Position numbers and translations under genes: made by a program
Shown here: positions 24,659 to 34,424 of the stretch, piece after piece
How the letters are laid out: each line of letters opens with the position of its first letter
How positions within the stretch are numbered: position 1 is the first letter of the stretch
The notes under the pieces: generated by a model
Databases searched by the model: none
What the model saw: the letters and a program-made list of their open reading frames with translations, nothing else
What the model was told of the DNA's origin: nothing
From: Halorussus salinus
Lineage (GTDB): Archaea; Halobacteriota; Halobacteria; Halobacteriales; Haladaptataceae
Reading direction: 5' to 3'
Length of the DNA stretch: 64,000 bases
Assembly (NCBI RefSeq): GCF_004765815.2
Contig: NZ_ML974129.1
Coordinates: 124,001 to 188,000 of the forward strand

Positions 24659-25426
24659 CTACCCGTCGATTCGCGTGCCGGGGTCCTCGCCCGCGAGGAA
24701 CTCCCGGAGGGCGTCGGGACCGAAGACGGTCGCGGGCGCGCCGAGATCCAGTAAGGCCCGGACCTTCCCGGCCATCCCGCCGGTCACGTCGGTCGCGTCG
24801 CTCTCGCCGAGGAATCGGACGACCTCCTCGTAGGACCGGATTTCCGGAATCACGTCGTCTTCGTCGTCCAGCACGCCCGGCACGGTCGAGCAGAAGCCCA
24901 CGCGCTCGGCGTCGATGCCCTCGGCGACGGCCGTGACCACCTCGTCGCCCGAGAGGATGGTCACGCCCTCGCCCGCGTGGGCCACCACGTCGCCGTGGAG
25001 GACCGGGACGAACTCCTCGCCGAGCATGGTCTCGACTTGCTCTGTCATGACGGTGAGTTCGGCCGCCTCGTCCCGCGAGGCCGCCGAGAAGGGGTGGACC
25101 GGCACCGCGGGCACGTCGCGGTCGTGGAGGCGCGCCAGCACGAAGTCGTTCAGGGTCTTCATCGCGCCGTGAATCTCGACCGCCGCGGCGGCGTCGCCCG
25201 ACCCCTCGGTCTTCGAGACGCCGTGGTCGCTGGCGTGGTGGTGGCCGAAGCTCCCGCCGCCGTGGACGACCACGAGGTCCGACACGTCGCCGCTCGCGAG
25301 CGCGTCGGCGATGGCGTCCGCCGCGCGGTCCAGCGCGGGACCGTCGAGTGCTTCCGGTCGGTCCTTGTCCGTAATTACGCTCCCGCCGAGTTTGACGACG
25401 GTCGTCCCGGACTCGCGTCCCGCCAT
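24659..25426 (-). CDS. ipk: Isopentenyl phosphate kinase
   Basis: 255 residues of the amino-acid-kinase fold. It phosphorylates isopentenyl phosphate to IPP in the archaeal alternative mevalonate pathway. Motifs: 'VVKLGGSVITDKD' (ATP/phosphate loop), 'VVVHGGGSFGHHHASDHG' with the IPK-specific His, 'PVLHGDVVAH' and 'ILSGDEV'. A late 'DVTGGMAGKVRALLDLG' block binds nucleotide. It starts 1 nt after the mevalonate kinase stop, so both enzymes are made from one mRNA. Confidence 0.92.
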   Translation of the reverse strand: MAGRESGTTVVKLGGSVITDKDRPEALDGPALDRAADAIADALASGDVSDLVVVHGGGSFGHHHASDHGVSKTEGSGDAAAAVEIHGAMKTLNDFVLARLHDRDVPAVPVHPFSAASRDEAAELTVMTEQVETMLGEEFVPVLHGDVVAHAGEGVTILSGDEVVTAVAEGIDAERVGFCSTVPGVLDDEDDVIPEIRSYEEVVRFLGESDATDVTGGMAGKVRALLDLGAPATVFGPDALREFLAGEDPGTRIDG

Positions 25427-25427
25427 C

Positions 25428-26417
25428 TCAGGCCTCCTCCACGCGAACGCCGTCGGTGTCCAGTTCCGCCCGGAAGGCGTCCTCGCAACCGGGCGTGTAC
25501 CGGAGCGCGGTCTCGGTGCTGTCAGTCGGATCGAGCGCGACGATACAGCCGCCGCCGCCCGCGCCGGTCAGCTTGGCACCGTGAGCGCCCGCGTCCCTCG
25601 CGGCCCAGACCATCTGGTCGAGCGACCGCGAGGAGACCCCGAGGGCCTCCAGCAGGCCGTGGTTGAAGTTCATCAGTTCGCCCAACTCCGCCACGTCGCC
25701 CGCGGCGAGGGCCTCCTCGCCCGAGCGCACGATGTCGCCGATGCTCTCGACGGTATCCGCCGCGAACTCGTACTCCTCGCGGAGCGCCCGGACGCCCGCC
25801 ACGAGCTGTCCGGTGTCGCCCGCGCCGCCGTCGAACCCGATGACGAACGGCAGGTCCGGGGCCTCGATGGCCCGGCAGTCGTCGCCCTCGACGCGGACCG
25901 CGCCGCCCGTCGCCGAGCAGAAGGTGTCCGCGCGCGACGCCTCGCCGTTCTGGACCTCCAGTTCCGCCTGATAGGCCCGCTCGGCGACCTCTTTTGCCGA
26001 GAGTTCGACGCCCAACTCGCGGGTCCCGGCGTCGATGCCCGCGGCCGTGACCGCGGCCGACGAACCCAGTCCCGCGCCGAGGGGAATCTCGCTCTCGACG
26101 GTGATGTCGAAACCGGCCTCGGGGCGGCCCGCGGCGTCGCGCGCCTGCTCGACCGCGGCGTCGATGTACCCGATTCCGGCCTGCACCAGCGACTCGGTCA
26201 CGTCCACGTCGGGGCCGCCGTCGCTGCCGTCGCTGTACTCGACCGTGAACCCGTTGAGACTCAGGTCCTCGGCGTGGACTCGGATGCGGTCGTCGTCGCG
26301 CGCTTCGACGGAGACCCGCGCTCGGCGCTCGATGGCGCAGGGGACCGCCGGTTCGCCGTAGACGACCGCGTGTTCTCCGAACAGGTAGACCTTGCCCGGA
26401 GCGCTCGAAACGACCAT
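25428..26417 (-). CDS. mvk: Mevalonate kinase
   Basis: 329 residues from ATG 26417. GHMP-kinase fold: N-terminal 'SSAPGKVYLFGEHAVVYGEPA', the ATP loop 'EIPLGAGLGSSAAVTAAG' (about 108-125) and the C-terminal 'GAKLTGAGGGGCIVAL'. Makes 5-phosphomevalonate for isoprenoid ether lipids. First gene of a two-gene operon with isopentenyl phosphate kinase. Confidence 0.93.
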   Translation of the reverse strand: MVVSSAPGKVYLFGEHAVVYGEPAVPCAIERRARVSVEARDDDRIRVHAEDLSLNGFTVEYSDGSDGGPDVDVTESLVQAGIGYIDAAVEQARDAAGRPEAGFDITVESEIPLGAGLGSSAAVTAAGIDAGTRELGVELSAKEVAERAYQAELEVQNGEASRADTFCSATGGAVRVEGDDCRAIEAPDLPFVIGFDGGAGDTGQLVAGVRALREEYEFAADTVESIGDIVRSGEEALAAGDVAELGELMNFNHGLLEALGVSSRSLDQMVWAARDAGAHGAKLTGAGGGGCIVALDPTDSTETALRYTPGCEDAFRAELDTDGVRVEEA

Positions 26418-26566
26418 GTAGAGGGGTTTCTGACGGGAGGTTAATTCGTTTGCGAAGCCGACCGGTCGCCGACGGGAGTCGTCCGAGGCTTTGGCGATGC
26501 GGATTCTCGTCGTCCGGTTTGCCCGTGCCCCGAAGTTTATGTACGAAGGCCGAACCAATCACGTCC

Positions 26567-28759
26567 ATGTCCGACCCGCCCGAGAGCGAGCGCCGCGAAG
26601 TCGTCGAGGAGCTACACGGCGAGGAGATACGCGACCCCTACCGCTGGCTGGAAGAGGACACTGATGAGGTCCGGGCGTGGGTCGAGCGCCAGAACGACTA
26701 CGCCGACGACCACCTCCGGGGGCCGGTCCGCGACGACCTCGCGCCGCGGTTCGAGGCCCGCGCCGAAGTCCGAGCGTACGGCGTCGTCACGCCCCGCGAG
26801 CGAGGGTATTTCCAACGCGTCGAGGCCGCCGACGAGGACCACCCGAAGCTCTGTTTCCGACCCGATTTGGACGCCGAGCCGACCGTCCTCGCGGACCCGA
26901 ACGAGTGGCCCGAGACCGACTCGCTGGACTGGTTCGTGCCCTCCCCCGACGGTGCGCGAGTCGCCTACGGACGGGCCGAGGGCGGTCGAGAGCAGTACGA
27001 CGTGGTTCTCCTCGACGCCGAAACCGGCGAGACCGTGGAAGTCGTCCGCAACTGCGGCCGGACCGGACCCGACGGGTTCGCGTGGACCGACGAGGGATTC
27101 TACTACGTGACTACCGGGTCCGCCGACGATGGCACCCAGTTGGACAAGCAGATTCGGTACCACGAGGTCGCGGGCGAGGGGACCGGTGATAGCGGCGGGG
27201 AGACTCCCGAGTCCGACGCCGACTCGGACCCGGTTCTGACCGACGACGTGGGCGAACACGTCTGGCCGCAACTCGGCTACACCGACGGGACGCTCGTCGT
27301 CGCCTACCACGAGGGCTGGACGCACTCGGACGTGTACCGTTGGGAGCGCGACGACTCGGCCCCCGACGAGGGCGAGTTAGTCCGACTCGTCGCCGAGACC
27401 GACGCGTCGTTCCGGTTTGCGGTCGCCGACGGGACGGCGTACTTCCGGACGGACTACGACGCCCCGAACTCGCGGCTCCTCGCCTGCGACGCGGACTCGT
27501 CGGCGGCCGACCCCGACGACCTCGCCGAAGTCGTCCCCGAGTGCGAGGAGACCCTGACCGACTTCGCCGTCGCGGGCGACGCGCTGGTCGTCCATCGACA
27601 GCGCGACGCCTCGTCGTCGCTGTCGGTCTACGACCGCGACCAGCGGCCGACCGAGGACTCCGCGGCGGTCCACCGACACGACGTTTCCCTGCCGGACCAC
27701 GCCGCGGTCAGCCGCGGCGGCTTGACCGGGAATCCCGACGCGCCAGAGTTCTGTTTCCACGCCCAGACGTTCGACCGCCCGCCGTGGGTCGCTCTCGGCC
27801 GGACCGACACCGCCGAGACGACGGTCGTGAGCGAGCGCGACCCCGAAGCGGACTTCGGTTCCCGCCTCGACTCGACCCCCGAGTCCGGGACCGACTCGGA
27901 GTCGGCGGGCGACTCGGGTCTCGACCTCGTGGTCGAACAGCAGTTCTTCGAGTCGGCGGACGGCACCGAGGTTCCGGCGTTCGTCGTCCACCGCGAGGGC
28001 CTCGAACGCGACGGCGACAACCCGACGGTCCTCTACGGCTACGGCGGGTTCCGCCTCAGCCTCACGCCGAGTTACGACCGGTTTCGCGTCCCCTTCCTCG
28101 AAGACGGCGGCGTCTACGTGCAGGCGAACCTCCGAGGAGGCACGGAGTACGGCGAGGAGTGGCACCGCGCCGGAACGCACGAGCGCAAGCAGAACGTCTT
28201 CGACGACTTCTACGCGGTCGCCGAGGGGTTGATAGACCGGGAGTACACCCGCCCCGAACGACTCGCCGCGATGGGCCGGTCGAACGGCGGCCTGCTGGTC
28301 GGTGCGGCGATTACCCAGCGCCCGGACCTCTTCGGCGCGGCGTCCTGCGGGGTCCCGCTTCTGGACATGCTCCGATTCCACGAGTTCCTGCTCGGCGAGT
28401 CGTGGACCAACGAGTACGGGTCGCCCGACGACCCCGACGACTTTCGGTACCTCCGGGAGTACTCGCCGTACCACAACGTCTCCGAGCGCGCGTATCCGGC
28501 CGTCTACTTCGAGACCGCCGCGGGCGACACTCGCGTCCACCCCGGTCACGCCCGGAAGATGACCGCCCGGATGCAGGCCGCGAACACGGGCGAGAACCCG
28601 GTTCTCCTCCGGACCGAGACCGACACGGGCCACGGCGCTGGCAAGTCCACCTCGATGGTGGTCGCCGAGCAACTGGACCGCTGGGCGTTCCTCTACGAGC
28701 AGTTAGGCGTGGCGACGGACGCGAACGCGAGCGACGAATCGAACGGGAACAGCGAATAG
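26567..28759 (+). CDS. Prolyl oligopeptidase family serine peptidase (S9A)
   Basis: 730 residues from ATG 26567, with a TATA-like GAAGTTTATG about 30 nt upstream. The N-terminal part ('DPYRWLEEDTDEVRAWVERQN') and a seven-bladed propeller region precede the alpha/beta-hydrolase domain (about from residue 470). The catalytic Ser is in 'MGRSNGGLLVGAAI', Asp in 'AAGDTRVHPGHARKM' and His in 'DTGHGAGKST'. Cleaves short proline-containing peptides in the cytoplasm. Acidic Asp/Ser/Glu-rich linkers around residues 205-225 and 430-450 are haloarchaeal insertions. The nearest neighbour downstream is another alpha/beta hydrolase. Confidence 0.9.
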   Translation: MSDPPESERREVVEELHGEEIRDPYRWLEEDTDEVRAWVERQNDYADDHLRGPVRDDLAPRFEARAEVRAYGVVTPRERGYFQRVEAADEDHPKLCFRPDLDAEPTVLADPNEWPETDSLDWFVPSPDGARVAYGRAEGGREQYDVVLLDAETGETVEVVRNCGRTGPDGFAWTDEGFYYVTTGSADDGTQLDKQIRYHEVAGEGTGDSGGETPESDADSDPVLTDDVGEHVWPQLGYTDGTLVVAYHEGWTHSDVYRWERDDSAPDEGELVRLVAETDASFRFAVADGTAYFRTDYDAPNSRLLACDADSSAADPDDLAEVVPECEETLTDFAVAGDALVVHRQRDASSSLSVYDRDQRPTEDSAAVHRHDVSLPDHAAVSRGGLTGNPDAPEFCFHAQTFDRPPWVALGRTDTAETTVVSERDPEADFGSRLDSTPESGTDSESAGDSGLDLVVEQQFFESADGTEVPAFVVHREGLERDGDNPTVLYGYGGFRLSLTPSYDRFRVPFLEDGGVYVQANLRGGTEYGEEWHRAGTHERKQNVFDDFYAVAEGLIDREYTRPERLAAMGRSNGGLLVGAAITQRPDLFGAASCGVPLLDMLRFHEFLLGESWTNEYGSPDDPDDFRYLREYSPYHNVSERAYPAVYFETAAGDTRVHPGHARKMTARMQAANTGENPVLLRTETDTGHGAGKSTSMVVAEQLDRWAFLYEQLGVATDANASDESNGNSE

Positions 28760-28840
28760 GACGCGAGCGACGAATCTGACCCGGCGGAGTGACCGACCTG
28801 CGGCACAACGGCTAACTTTCCCGACAGCGAAGATTCGGGT

Positions 28841-29803
28841 ATGAAGCTACGAAAGCTCGCGGCCGGAGTCGCCGGTGGCCTCGGAGCCGCCGCGCTCGGC
28901 AACAGACTGCTCTCGTGGAAAACGGGCGAGTTAGACCCCGCCTTGGAGGGCGAACAGGGCACCTACCGCTGGCGGGGCTTCGACGTGGCCTACACCGAGG
29001 CTGGCGACCCCGACGACCCCGACGTACTCCTCTTGCACGGGGTCCACGCCGCCGCCTCGAACAAGGAGTTCGACCAGATTTTCGACAAACTCGCCAAGAC
29101 CCACCACGTAATCGCGCCCGACCTGCCGGGCTTCGGGCGCTCGGACCGCCCGCCGCTGACCTACTCCGCGGCGCTCTACACCGCCTTCGTCACGGACTTC
29201 GCGGAGGACATGACCGACGACGCGGCCTGCGTCGCCACCTCGCTGTCGGGGGCCTACGCGACGCTGGCCCAACACCAGTCGAGTCCGTTCACGCGCCTCG
29301 TGTTGGTCGCGCCGACCGGCGACACCGGCCCGCGCCGGACGTGGCTCCGGTCGCTGTTCCGGTCGCCGCTGGTCGGGCAAGGGCTGTTCAACCTCCTCAC
29401 GAGCAAGCGGTCGCTGCACTTCTTCGACAATCGGGAGGCGTACTCGACGGAGGCGTCCTACACCGAGCGGGACGTGGACTACCAGTGGGAGACCGCCCAC
29501 CAACCCGGCGCGCGATTCGCGCCCGCTTCGTTCGTCTCGGGCTACCTCGACCCCGACGTTGACCTCGGGGACGAACTCGCGCGACTCGACATCCCCGTCA
29601 CCATCGTCTGGGGCCGCGACGCGACGGTCTCGCCGCTGGAGGAGGGCGAGGAGCTAGCCGAGCGAGCGGACGCGAAACTCGTCGTGTTCGACGAGGCGAA
29701 ACTCCTGCCCCACGCCGAGCATCCCGGTCCGTTCCTCGAAGTCCTGCTGGACGAACTGACTGAAGAACAACGCGAGACCGGAAGTAGCGTCACGACGCAG
29801 TAG
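28841..29803 (+). CDS. Alpha/beta-fold hydrolase
   Basis: 320 residues. An N-terminal hydrophobic segment ('LAAGVAGGLGAAALGNRLL') may anchor it. 'DVLLLHGVHAAASNKEFDQ' forms the oxyanion strand, 'VIAPDLPGFGRSDRPP' follows, the nucleophile elbow is 'VATSLSGAYA' (Ser in a SxSxA setting), the acid is in 'VTIVWGRDATVSPLEE' and the His near 'KLLPHAEHPGPF'. Substrate unknown; such proteins are often esterases or perhydrolase-like enzymes. 80 nt downstream of the peptidase gene with its own start region. Confidence 0.8.
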   Translation: MKLRKLAAGVAGGLGAAALGNRLLSWKTGELDPALEGEQGTYRWRGFDVAYTEAGDPDDPDVLLLHGVHAAASNKEFDQIFDKLAKTHHVIAPDLPGFGRSDRPPLTYSAALYTAFVTDFAEDMTDDAACVATSLSGAYATLAQHQSSPFTRLVLVAPTGDTGPRRTWLRSLFRSPLVGQGLFNLLTSKRSLHFFDNREAYSTEASYTERDVDYQWETAHQPGARFAPASFVSGYLDPDVDLGDELARLDIPVTIVWGRDATVSPLEEGEELAERADAKLVVFDEAKLLPHAEHPGPFLEVLLDELTEEQRETGSSVTTQ

Positions 29804-29827
29804 CGCGAAGACTGCGAGAACGCGGCG

Positions 29828-30232
29828 TCAGGCGGGTCGGAACACCAGCACGCGCTCGTCGGTCGTCGCGCTCTCGCCGACGCCGACCGCGACCGCGGTG
29901 CCGACCTCGATTTCTTCGGCCTCGCTACCGCGAAGTTGCCCCGTCAGCCGAACGCCGCCGAAGTCCGCGACCGCCGTCACGTAGGGCGCGTCGTCGGCAA
30001 ACGAGGGCGCGGGGACGTGGACCTCGGTGTACGTCTCGATGTCGCCGGTTTCGGGGAGCGCGACTTCTTCGAGGTCCGTCGCGCCGCAGTGGGGACAGAC
30101 CCGTCGGGGCGGGAGCGAGCCGTGACCCTCCGGGCATTCGAGATAGTAGCCCTCGCCCGACTCGATGGCGTCCAGCAGGTCGTCGTACCCCTCGTCGCGG
30201 ACGCGCTCGTCCTCGCCAGTCTGGTCGCTCAT
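29828..30232 (-). CDS. Zn-ribbon OB-fold protein (DUF35), thiolase partner
   Basis: 134 residues. A rubredoxin-like zinc ribbon ('YYLECPEGHGSLPPRRVCPHCGATDLEEV', three Cys plus His) is followed by an OB-fold ('TYTEVHVPAPSF', 'GQLRGSEAEEIEVGTAV'). These proteins form a complex with archaeal acetyl-CoA acetyltransferase and help pass the CoA intermediate. Its ATG overlaps the thiolase stop by 4 nt. Confidence 0.88.
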   Translation of the reverse strand: MSDQTGEDERVRDEGYDDLLDAIESGEGYYLECPEGHGSLPPRRVCPHCGATDLEEVALPETGDIETYTEVHVPAPSFADDAPYVTAVADFGGVRLTGQLRGSEAEEIEVGTAVAVGVGESATTDERVLVFRPA

Positions 30233-31392
30233 TCGTCCACCTCCAAGACGTGAACCGTGGTACTCGCCACCGTGCCACCCGCGTTGTGGGTCACGCCGAT
30301 GTCGCCGGGCACGGCGTCGCTGTTGGGGTGGTCTCCTCGGAGCAGTCGGGTCATCTCGACGATTTGGCTCCCGCCGGTCGCGCCGACCGGGTGGCCCTTG
30401 GCCTTGAGGCCGCCCGAGAGGTTCACCGGCCGGTCGCCGTCGCGGGTCGTCTCGCCGCGGGCCGCCGCGCCGATGCCCTCGCCCGGCGCGTAGAAGTCCA
30501 GCGCCTCGATGGCGAGGACTTCCGCGATGGTGAAACAGTCGTGGACCTCGGCGACCGACACGTCCTGCGGGCCGACTCCGGCGTCGTCGTAGGCCTCTGC
30601 GGCGGCGTACTCGGCGGCAGGGGTCCGGGCGAGATAGCGCCGGTCCTGCAACGCCATCTTGTCGCCGCCCTGTCCCGTGCCGGTGATGGCGACGGGCGCG
30701 TCGAGGTCGTGTTCGTCGGCGTACTCGTCGCTGACGAGGACCGCGGCGCTCGCCCCGTCGGTGATGGGGCAGGCGTCGTAGAGGCCGAGCGGGTCGGCGA
30801 TGGTCGGCGCGTCGAGGGCCTGCTCGACCGAGATGGACTTCTGGAACTGGGCGAACTCGTTTTCGAGGGCGTTGTCGTGGTTCTTCACCGCGATTTCCGC
30901 GAGGTCCTCCTTACTGCCGCCGTACTGCTCGAAGTACGCGCGGGCCATCAGCGCGTAGGCCGCCGGGAAGGTCATCCCCGCCCGGACCTCGTAGAGGTCG
31001 TCGGCCGCGATGGCGAGGGCTTCGGTCGTGCCCGTGGTGCCGAGGTTGTTCATCCGCTCGGCCCCGCCGACCAGCACCACGTCGGCCTCGCCGTTTCGCA
31101 CGTCTTTGACGGCCTCGCGGACCGCGACGCCCGAGGAGGCACACGCGCTCTCGTAGCGGGTCGCCGGAGCGGTCAGGCCAGCGGCCTCGGCCATCAGCGG
31201 GCCTTGGTGGCCCTGATGCTCGCTCAGTTCGCCCATGAAGTTGCCGTAGTTCAACTGCGCCACGTCGGTCCGGTCCACGCCCGCGTCGGCGAACGCGCGC
31301 TCGCTCGCCTCGGCGAAGAGATCCCGGCCGGTTCGCTCGGGGTGTGACCCGAAGTGGGTGAGTCCGACCCCTGCGACTCGTACGCCTGTCAT
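30229..31392 (-). CDS. Thiolase/acetyl-CoA acetyltransferase-type protein
   Basis: 387 residues from ATG 31392. 'RYESACASSGVAVREAV' holds the acyl-accepting Cys, 'HDCFTIAEVLAIEAL' the active-site His-Asp region and 'GGLKAKGHPVGATGGSQI' the His of the thiolase C-terminal motif. It matches SCP2-thiolase-like archaeal enzymes that work with a Zn-ribbon/OB partner, encoded immediately downstream. Likely makes acetoacetyl-CoA for the mevalonate pathway or degrades acyl-CoA; direction unknown. Confidence 0.88.
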   Translation of the reverse strand: MTGVRVAGVGLTHFGSHPERTGRDLFAEASERAFADAGVDRTDVAQLNYGNFMGELSEHQGHQGPLMAEAAGLTAPATRYESACASSGVAVREAVKDVRNGEADVVLVGGAERMNNLGTTGTTEALAIAADDLYEVRAGMTFPAAYALMARAYFEQYGGSKEDLAEIAVKNHDNALENEFAQFQKSISVEQALDAPTIADPLGLYDACPITDGASAAVLVSDEYADEHDLDAPVAITGTGQGGDKMALQDRRYLARTPAAEYAAAEAYDDAGVGPQDVSVAEVHDCFTIAEVLAIEALDFYAPGEGIGAAARGETTRDGDRPVNLSGGLKAKGHPVGATGGSQIVEMTRLLRGDHPNSDAVPGDIGVTHNAGGTVASTTVHVLEVDE

Positions 31393-31535
31393 GCGTCTGT
31401 CTTCGTGATGGATGGGTAAGAAAGGCATCGGTCTTGCGTTCGACCGAGTTCCCGAAAGAAAGACTCGACGCCGCCGAGCGTCGGCGTCCGTCGGCGAGCG
31501 TCGGCGAGACGAGAAATATTTACTCGACTTCGAAT

Positions 31536-31973
31536 TTACATTCGGTCGCTGTAGTCCCAACTGTAGATTCGGCGCGGACGCACCCGGATGCGGACCTCCT
31601 CGCGGTCGGGCGAGAGGAGCCACTCGGCCAGTTCCGAGTCGGTGCCCCCGAGGTAGCGTTCGAGCAGGTCCCGGAGGAGGCCCTTGTCCTCGTCCTCCGA
31701 GAGACCGGTCGAACCGTTCCCCCGGACGCCGCGGTACGGCGGTTGGTTCTCCGACACCTCGAAGGCGACCTCGGCGTCGTTGCGGAGATAGGACACCACG
31801 TCGGCCTCGGCCCACGTCGAACACTCGAAGTAGCCCTCACGGTAGCGGTACCAGAGCGCCACCATCCACAGCGACTCGTCGGGGCGATGGCAGGCGATTC
31901 GGATGGGAACCGTGGTCGATTGGAGGTAGGACTCTACTTCCTCCTCGGTCCACGCGCCGGTGAACTTGGTCAT
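31536..31973 (-). CDS. Pyridoxamine 5'-phosphate oxidase-like flavin-binding protein
   Basis: 145 residues from 'MTKFTGAWTEEEVESYLQ'. The split-barrel pattern is seen in 'PIRIACHRPDESLWMVALWYRYREGYFECST', 'VSYLRNDAEVAFEVSENQPPYRGVRGNG' and 'EEVRIRVRPRRIYSWDYSDRM'. This is the small FMN/F420-dependent oxidoreductase group of the PPOX superfamily; the cofactor cannot be decided here. Single gene. Confidence 0.75.
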   Translation of the reverse strand: MTKFTGAWTEEEVESYLQSTTVPIRIACHRPDESLWMVALWYRYREGYFECSTWAEADVVSYLRNDAEVAFEVSENQPPYRGVRGNGSTGLSEDEDKGLLRDLLERYLGGTDSELAEWLLSPDREEVRIRVRPRRIYSWDYSDRM

Positions 31974-32124
31974 GGATGGACCCATCACGCGACGGTAGAT
32001 AGTTCTTCACGACGACGGCGGCCGATTCGGCGTCCGGCGAACGCGCCCTGAACGGCGGGGTCGGTCGCGGGGCCGACCCCGGCCAGATAGATTGATACTC
32101 TCGGAGGCCCTATTAGAACCGTTT

Positions 32125-32565
32125 ATGACCGAAACGAACGTCTCAGAATCTCTCAGCGACAGCCTCGTAAGCAGTTCCCGGACCGCGCTCGGCGACACGC
32201 TCCGGACGGTGGTCTACTTCACTCCGGACGCGTTCGACGTACTCTACACGCGCTCGGACCTCTACGGCGGGGACCCCGAGCGCGTCCGTGAAGTCAAGAG
32301 TCGGTTCGTGGACAGCGAGCGCGTCGGTTTCGACGCCCAAGAGACCTACCGGGACCTCGCAGGGGTCCCCGACGCCGAACCCGACATCGGCGAGTACGAG
32401 TTCACCATCCGGGTGTTTTCCGACGGGTTCGTGAGCCGCGTCATCGTGGGCGACCACGGCGTCCTCCTGACGACCGACAGCATGGACATCGACAGCTTCG
32501 AGGAGTTGGCCGTCTCGCTCCGGAAGCTACTGGCCGACGAGAGCGGGTACGCTCCTCGGAATTAG
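32125..32565 (+). CDS. Haloarchaeal DUF7522-like protein
   Basis: 146 residues. Begins 'MTETNVSESLSDSLVSSSRT' with a TATA-like CCTATTAGAA upstream. The core 'TVVYFTPDAFDVLYTRSDLYGG', 'YEFTIRVFSDGFVSRVIVGDHGVLLTTDSMDIDSFEELAVSL' recalls a haloarchaeal family I remember as DUF7522. It looks like a roadblock- or profilin-like sensory fold. Function unknown; neighbours purD independently. Confidence 0.6.
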   Translation: MTETNVSESLSDSLVSSSRTALGDTLRTVVYFTPDAFDVLYTRSDLYGGDPERVREVKSRFVDSERVGFDAQETYRDLAGVPDAEPDIGEYEFTIRVFSDGFVSRVIVGDHGVLLTTDSMDIDSFEELAVSLRKLLADESGYAPRN

Positions 32566-32633
32566 CACATCCTTGCATACTTCAGACGGCGATAAGAGCA
32601 ACCTTTACACTCCCTTGCCTACACCGTCCGGGT

Positions 32634-33926
32634 ATGAGCGAGACAGTCCTGCTGGTCGGCGGCGGCGGGCGCGAACACGCCATCGCCCGCGCGCTCGGCG
32701 ACAGTGACGCAGACCTCTACGCCTGCGCGGGCAACCGCAACCCCGGCATCGCCGCGCTCGCCGAGGAGTTCGAGACGCTGGAGACGACCAACCCGAAGGC
32801 GGTCGTCGCCTACGCCGAGGAGGTCGGCGCGACGCTCGCGGTCGTCGGTCCCGAAGGCCCGCTCGCGGCGGGGGTCGCCGACGCGCTGGAGGGTGCCGGA
32901 GTGTACGCCTTCGGCCCGAACGAGGCCGAGGCCCGTATCGAGACCGACAAGGCCTACCAGCGCCGGTTCATGCGCGAACACGACGTGCCGGGCTGTCCGG
33001 ACTTCGAGACGTTCGACGACATGGAAGCGGCCTGCGAGTACATCGACGAGTACGACGGCGACCTCGCGGTCAAGCCCGCGGGCCTGACCGGCGGGAAGGG
33101 CGTCCGTGTCACCGGCGACCAAGTGACGAAGGAGGAAGCCAAAGAGTACCTGCGCGACTCCGAGTACGACCGCGTGGTCCTCGAAGAGCGACTCGTCGGC
33201 GAGGAGTTCACGGTCCAAGGGTTCGTCGCCAACGGCGACCTGCGCGTGACCCCCGCGGTGCAGGACCACAAGCGCGCCTACGAGGGCGACGAGGGACCGA
33301 ACACCGGCGGGATGGGAAGCTACAGCGACGCGGGCCTCGCGCTCCCGTTCATGACCGACGAGGACTACCGCGAGGCCGTCGAGGTGCTGAAAGCCACCGT
33401 CGGTGCCTTGGACGACTACAAGGGCGTCCTCTACGGCCAGTTCATGCTCACCGCCGAGGGCGTGAAGGTCGTGGAGTTCAACGCTCGCTTCGGCGACCCC
33501 GAGGCGATGAACACCCTGCCCGTCCTCAACACCGACTTCTTGGACGTGCTGGTCGCGGCCCGCGAGGGCGAGGCCCTGCCCGAACTCTCGTTCGCGCCGA
33601 AAGCGACCGTCTGCAAGTACGCCGTGCCCGAGGGCTACCCGACCGACCCCGAGGCTGGCGCGAAGGTCGAAATCTCTGCAGACAACGCCGGGGACGCACT
33701 CCTGTTCTACGCCAGCGTGGACGAGCGCGAGGACGGCATCTACACGACCACCTCGCGGGCGTTCGCGGTGGTCGGCGTCGCCGACACCATCACCGACGCC
33801 GAGGAGATAGCCGAGGACGCCCTCGCGGTCGCTGGCGACGAGGGGTTGGACGTGCGCCACGACATCGGGAAACCCGACCTCGTGCAACAGCGTATCGACC
33901 ACGTGGCGAGTCTGCGCGGCGAATAA
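32634..33926 (+). CDS. purD: Phosphoribosylamine-glycine ligase
   Basis: 430 residues. Second step of purine synthesis: phosphoribosylamine + glycine + ATP to GAR. N-terminal 'VLLVGGGGREHAIARAL', 'VVGPEGPLAAGVADAL', ATP-grasp region 'LAVKPAGLTGGKGVRVTGD', signature 'FNARFGDPEAMNTLPVL'. Full length. The TATA-like CAACCTTTACAC is about 25-30 nt before the ATG. Confidence 0.95.
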   Translation: MSETVLLVGGGGREHAIARALGDSDADLYACAGNRNPGIAALAEEFETLETTNPKAVVAYAEEVGATLAVVGPEGPLAAGVADALEGAGVYAFGPNEAEARIETDKAYQRRFMREHDVPGCPDFETFDDMEAACEYIDEYDGDLAVKPAGLTGGKGVRVTGDQVTKEEAKEYLRDSEYDRVVLEERLVGEEFTVQGFVANGDLRVTPAVQDHKRAYEGDEGPNTGGMGSYSDAGLALPFMTDEDYREAVEVLKATVGALDDYKGVLYGQFMLTAEGVKVVEFNARFGDPEAMNTLPVLNTDFLDVLVAAREGEALPELSFAPKATVCKYAVPEGYPTDPEAGAKVEISADNAGDALLFYASVDEREDGIYTTTSRAFAVVGVADTITDAEEIAEDALAVAGDEGLDVRHDIGKPDLVQQRIDHVASLRGE

Positions 33927-34008
33927 ACACTCTCTGCTCGCATTTAGACGCCGCCTGCGAGGCCACAGGCAACCCATAACAAAACTGCTTCTGTCCGTCT
34001 CGTCGTCC

Positions 34009-34389
34009 ATGTCCCTGTCCGACGAAGGCGACTCTCGATTGACGACCGACCAAGCCTTCGACCTGCTGGGCGACGCCGAGCGACGGCGCGCGCTTTCGGC
34101 CCTCCGGGAGTTCGAGGAGGCCGTGAGCCTCGACCGACTGGCGACGGCGACCGCGGCCCGACTCGAAGACGCGACCCCCGACGAGGTGACGCCCGACCAG
34201 CGCGAGCGCGTCGCGGCGATGCTCCACCACGCTCACCTCCCGCGGTTCGAAGACGCCGGAGTGGCGAGCTACGACCCGATGGCGGGCGAGGTCGAACTGA
34301 CCGAAATCGCCGACGAGCTAGACCCGTACTTCGAGGTGATGGAGCAGTACCGCGAGACCGCCCGGTCCGAGTCCACGCGGTCCGACTAG
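34009..34389 (+). CDS. Winged-helix DUF7344-like transcriptional regulator
   Basis: 126 residues. '[21 protein letters not shown]', followed by a helix-turn-helix region and '[28 protein letters not shown]', is the haloarchaeal wHTH family with a wing ending 'LPRLxxxGVVxYD'. Probable DNA-binding regulator; the target is unknown. It lies upstream of the acyltransferase gene by 35 nt. Confidence 0.75.
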   Translation: MSLSDEGDSRLTTDQAFDLLGDAERRRALSALREFEEAVSLDRLATATAARLEDATPDEVTPDQRERVAAMLHHAHLPRFEDAGVASYDPMAGEVELTEIADELDPYFEVMEQYRETARSESTRSD

Positions 34390-34424
34390 CTACTTTCAAG
34401 GCCGAACCGAACCAACCTCGGTCC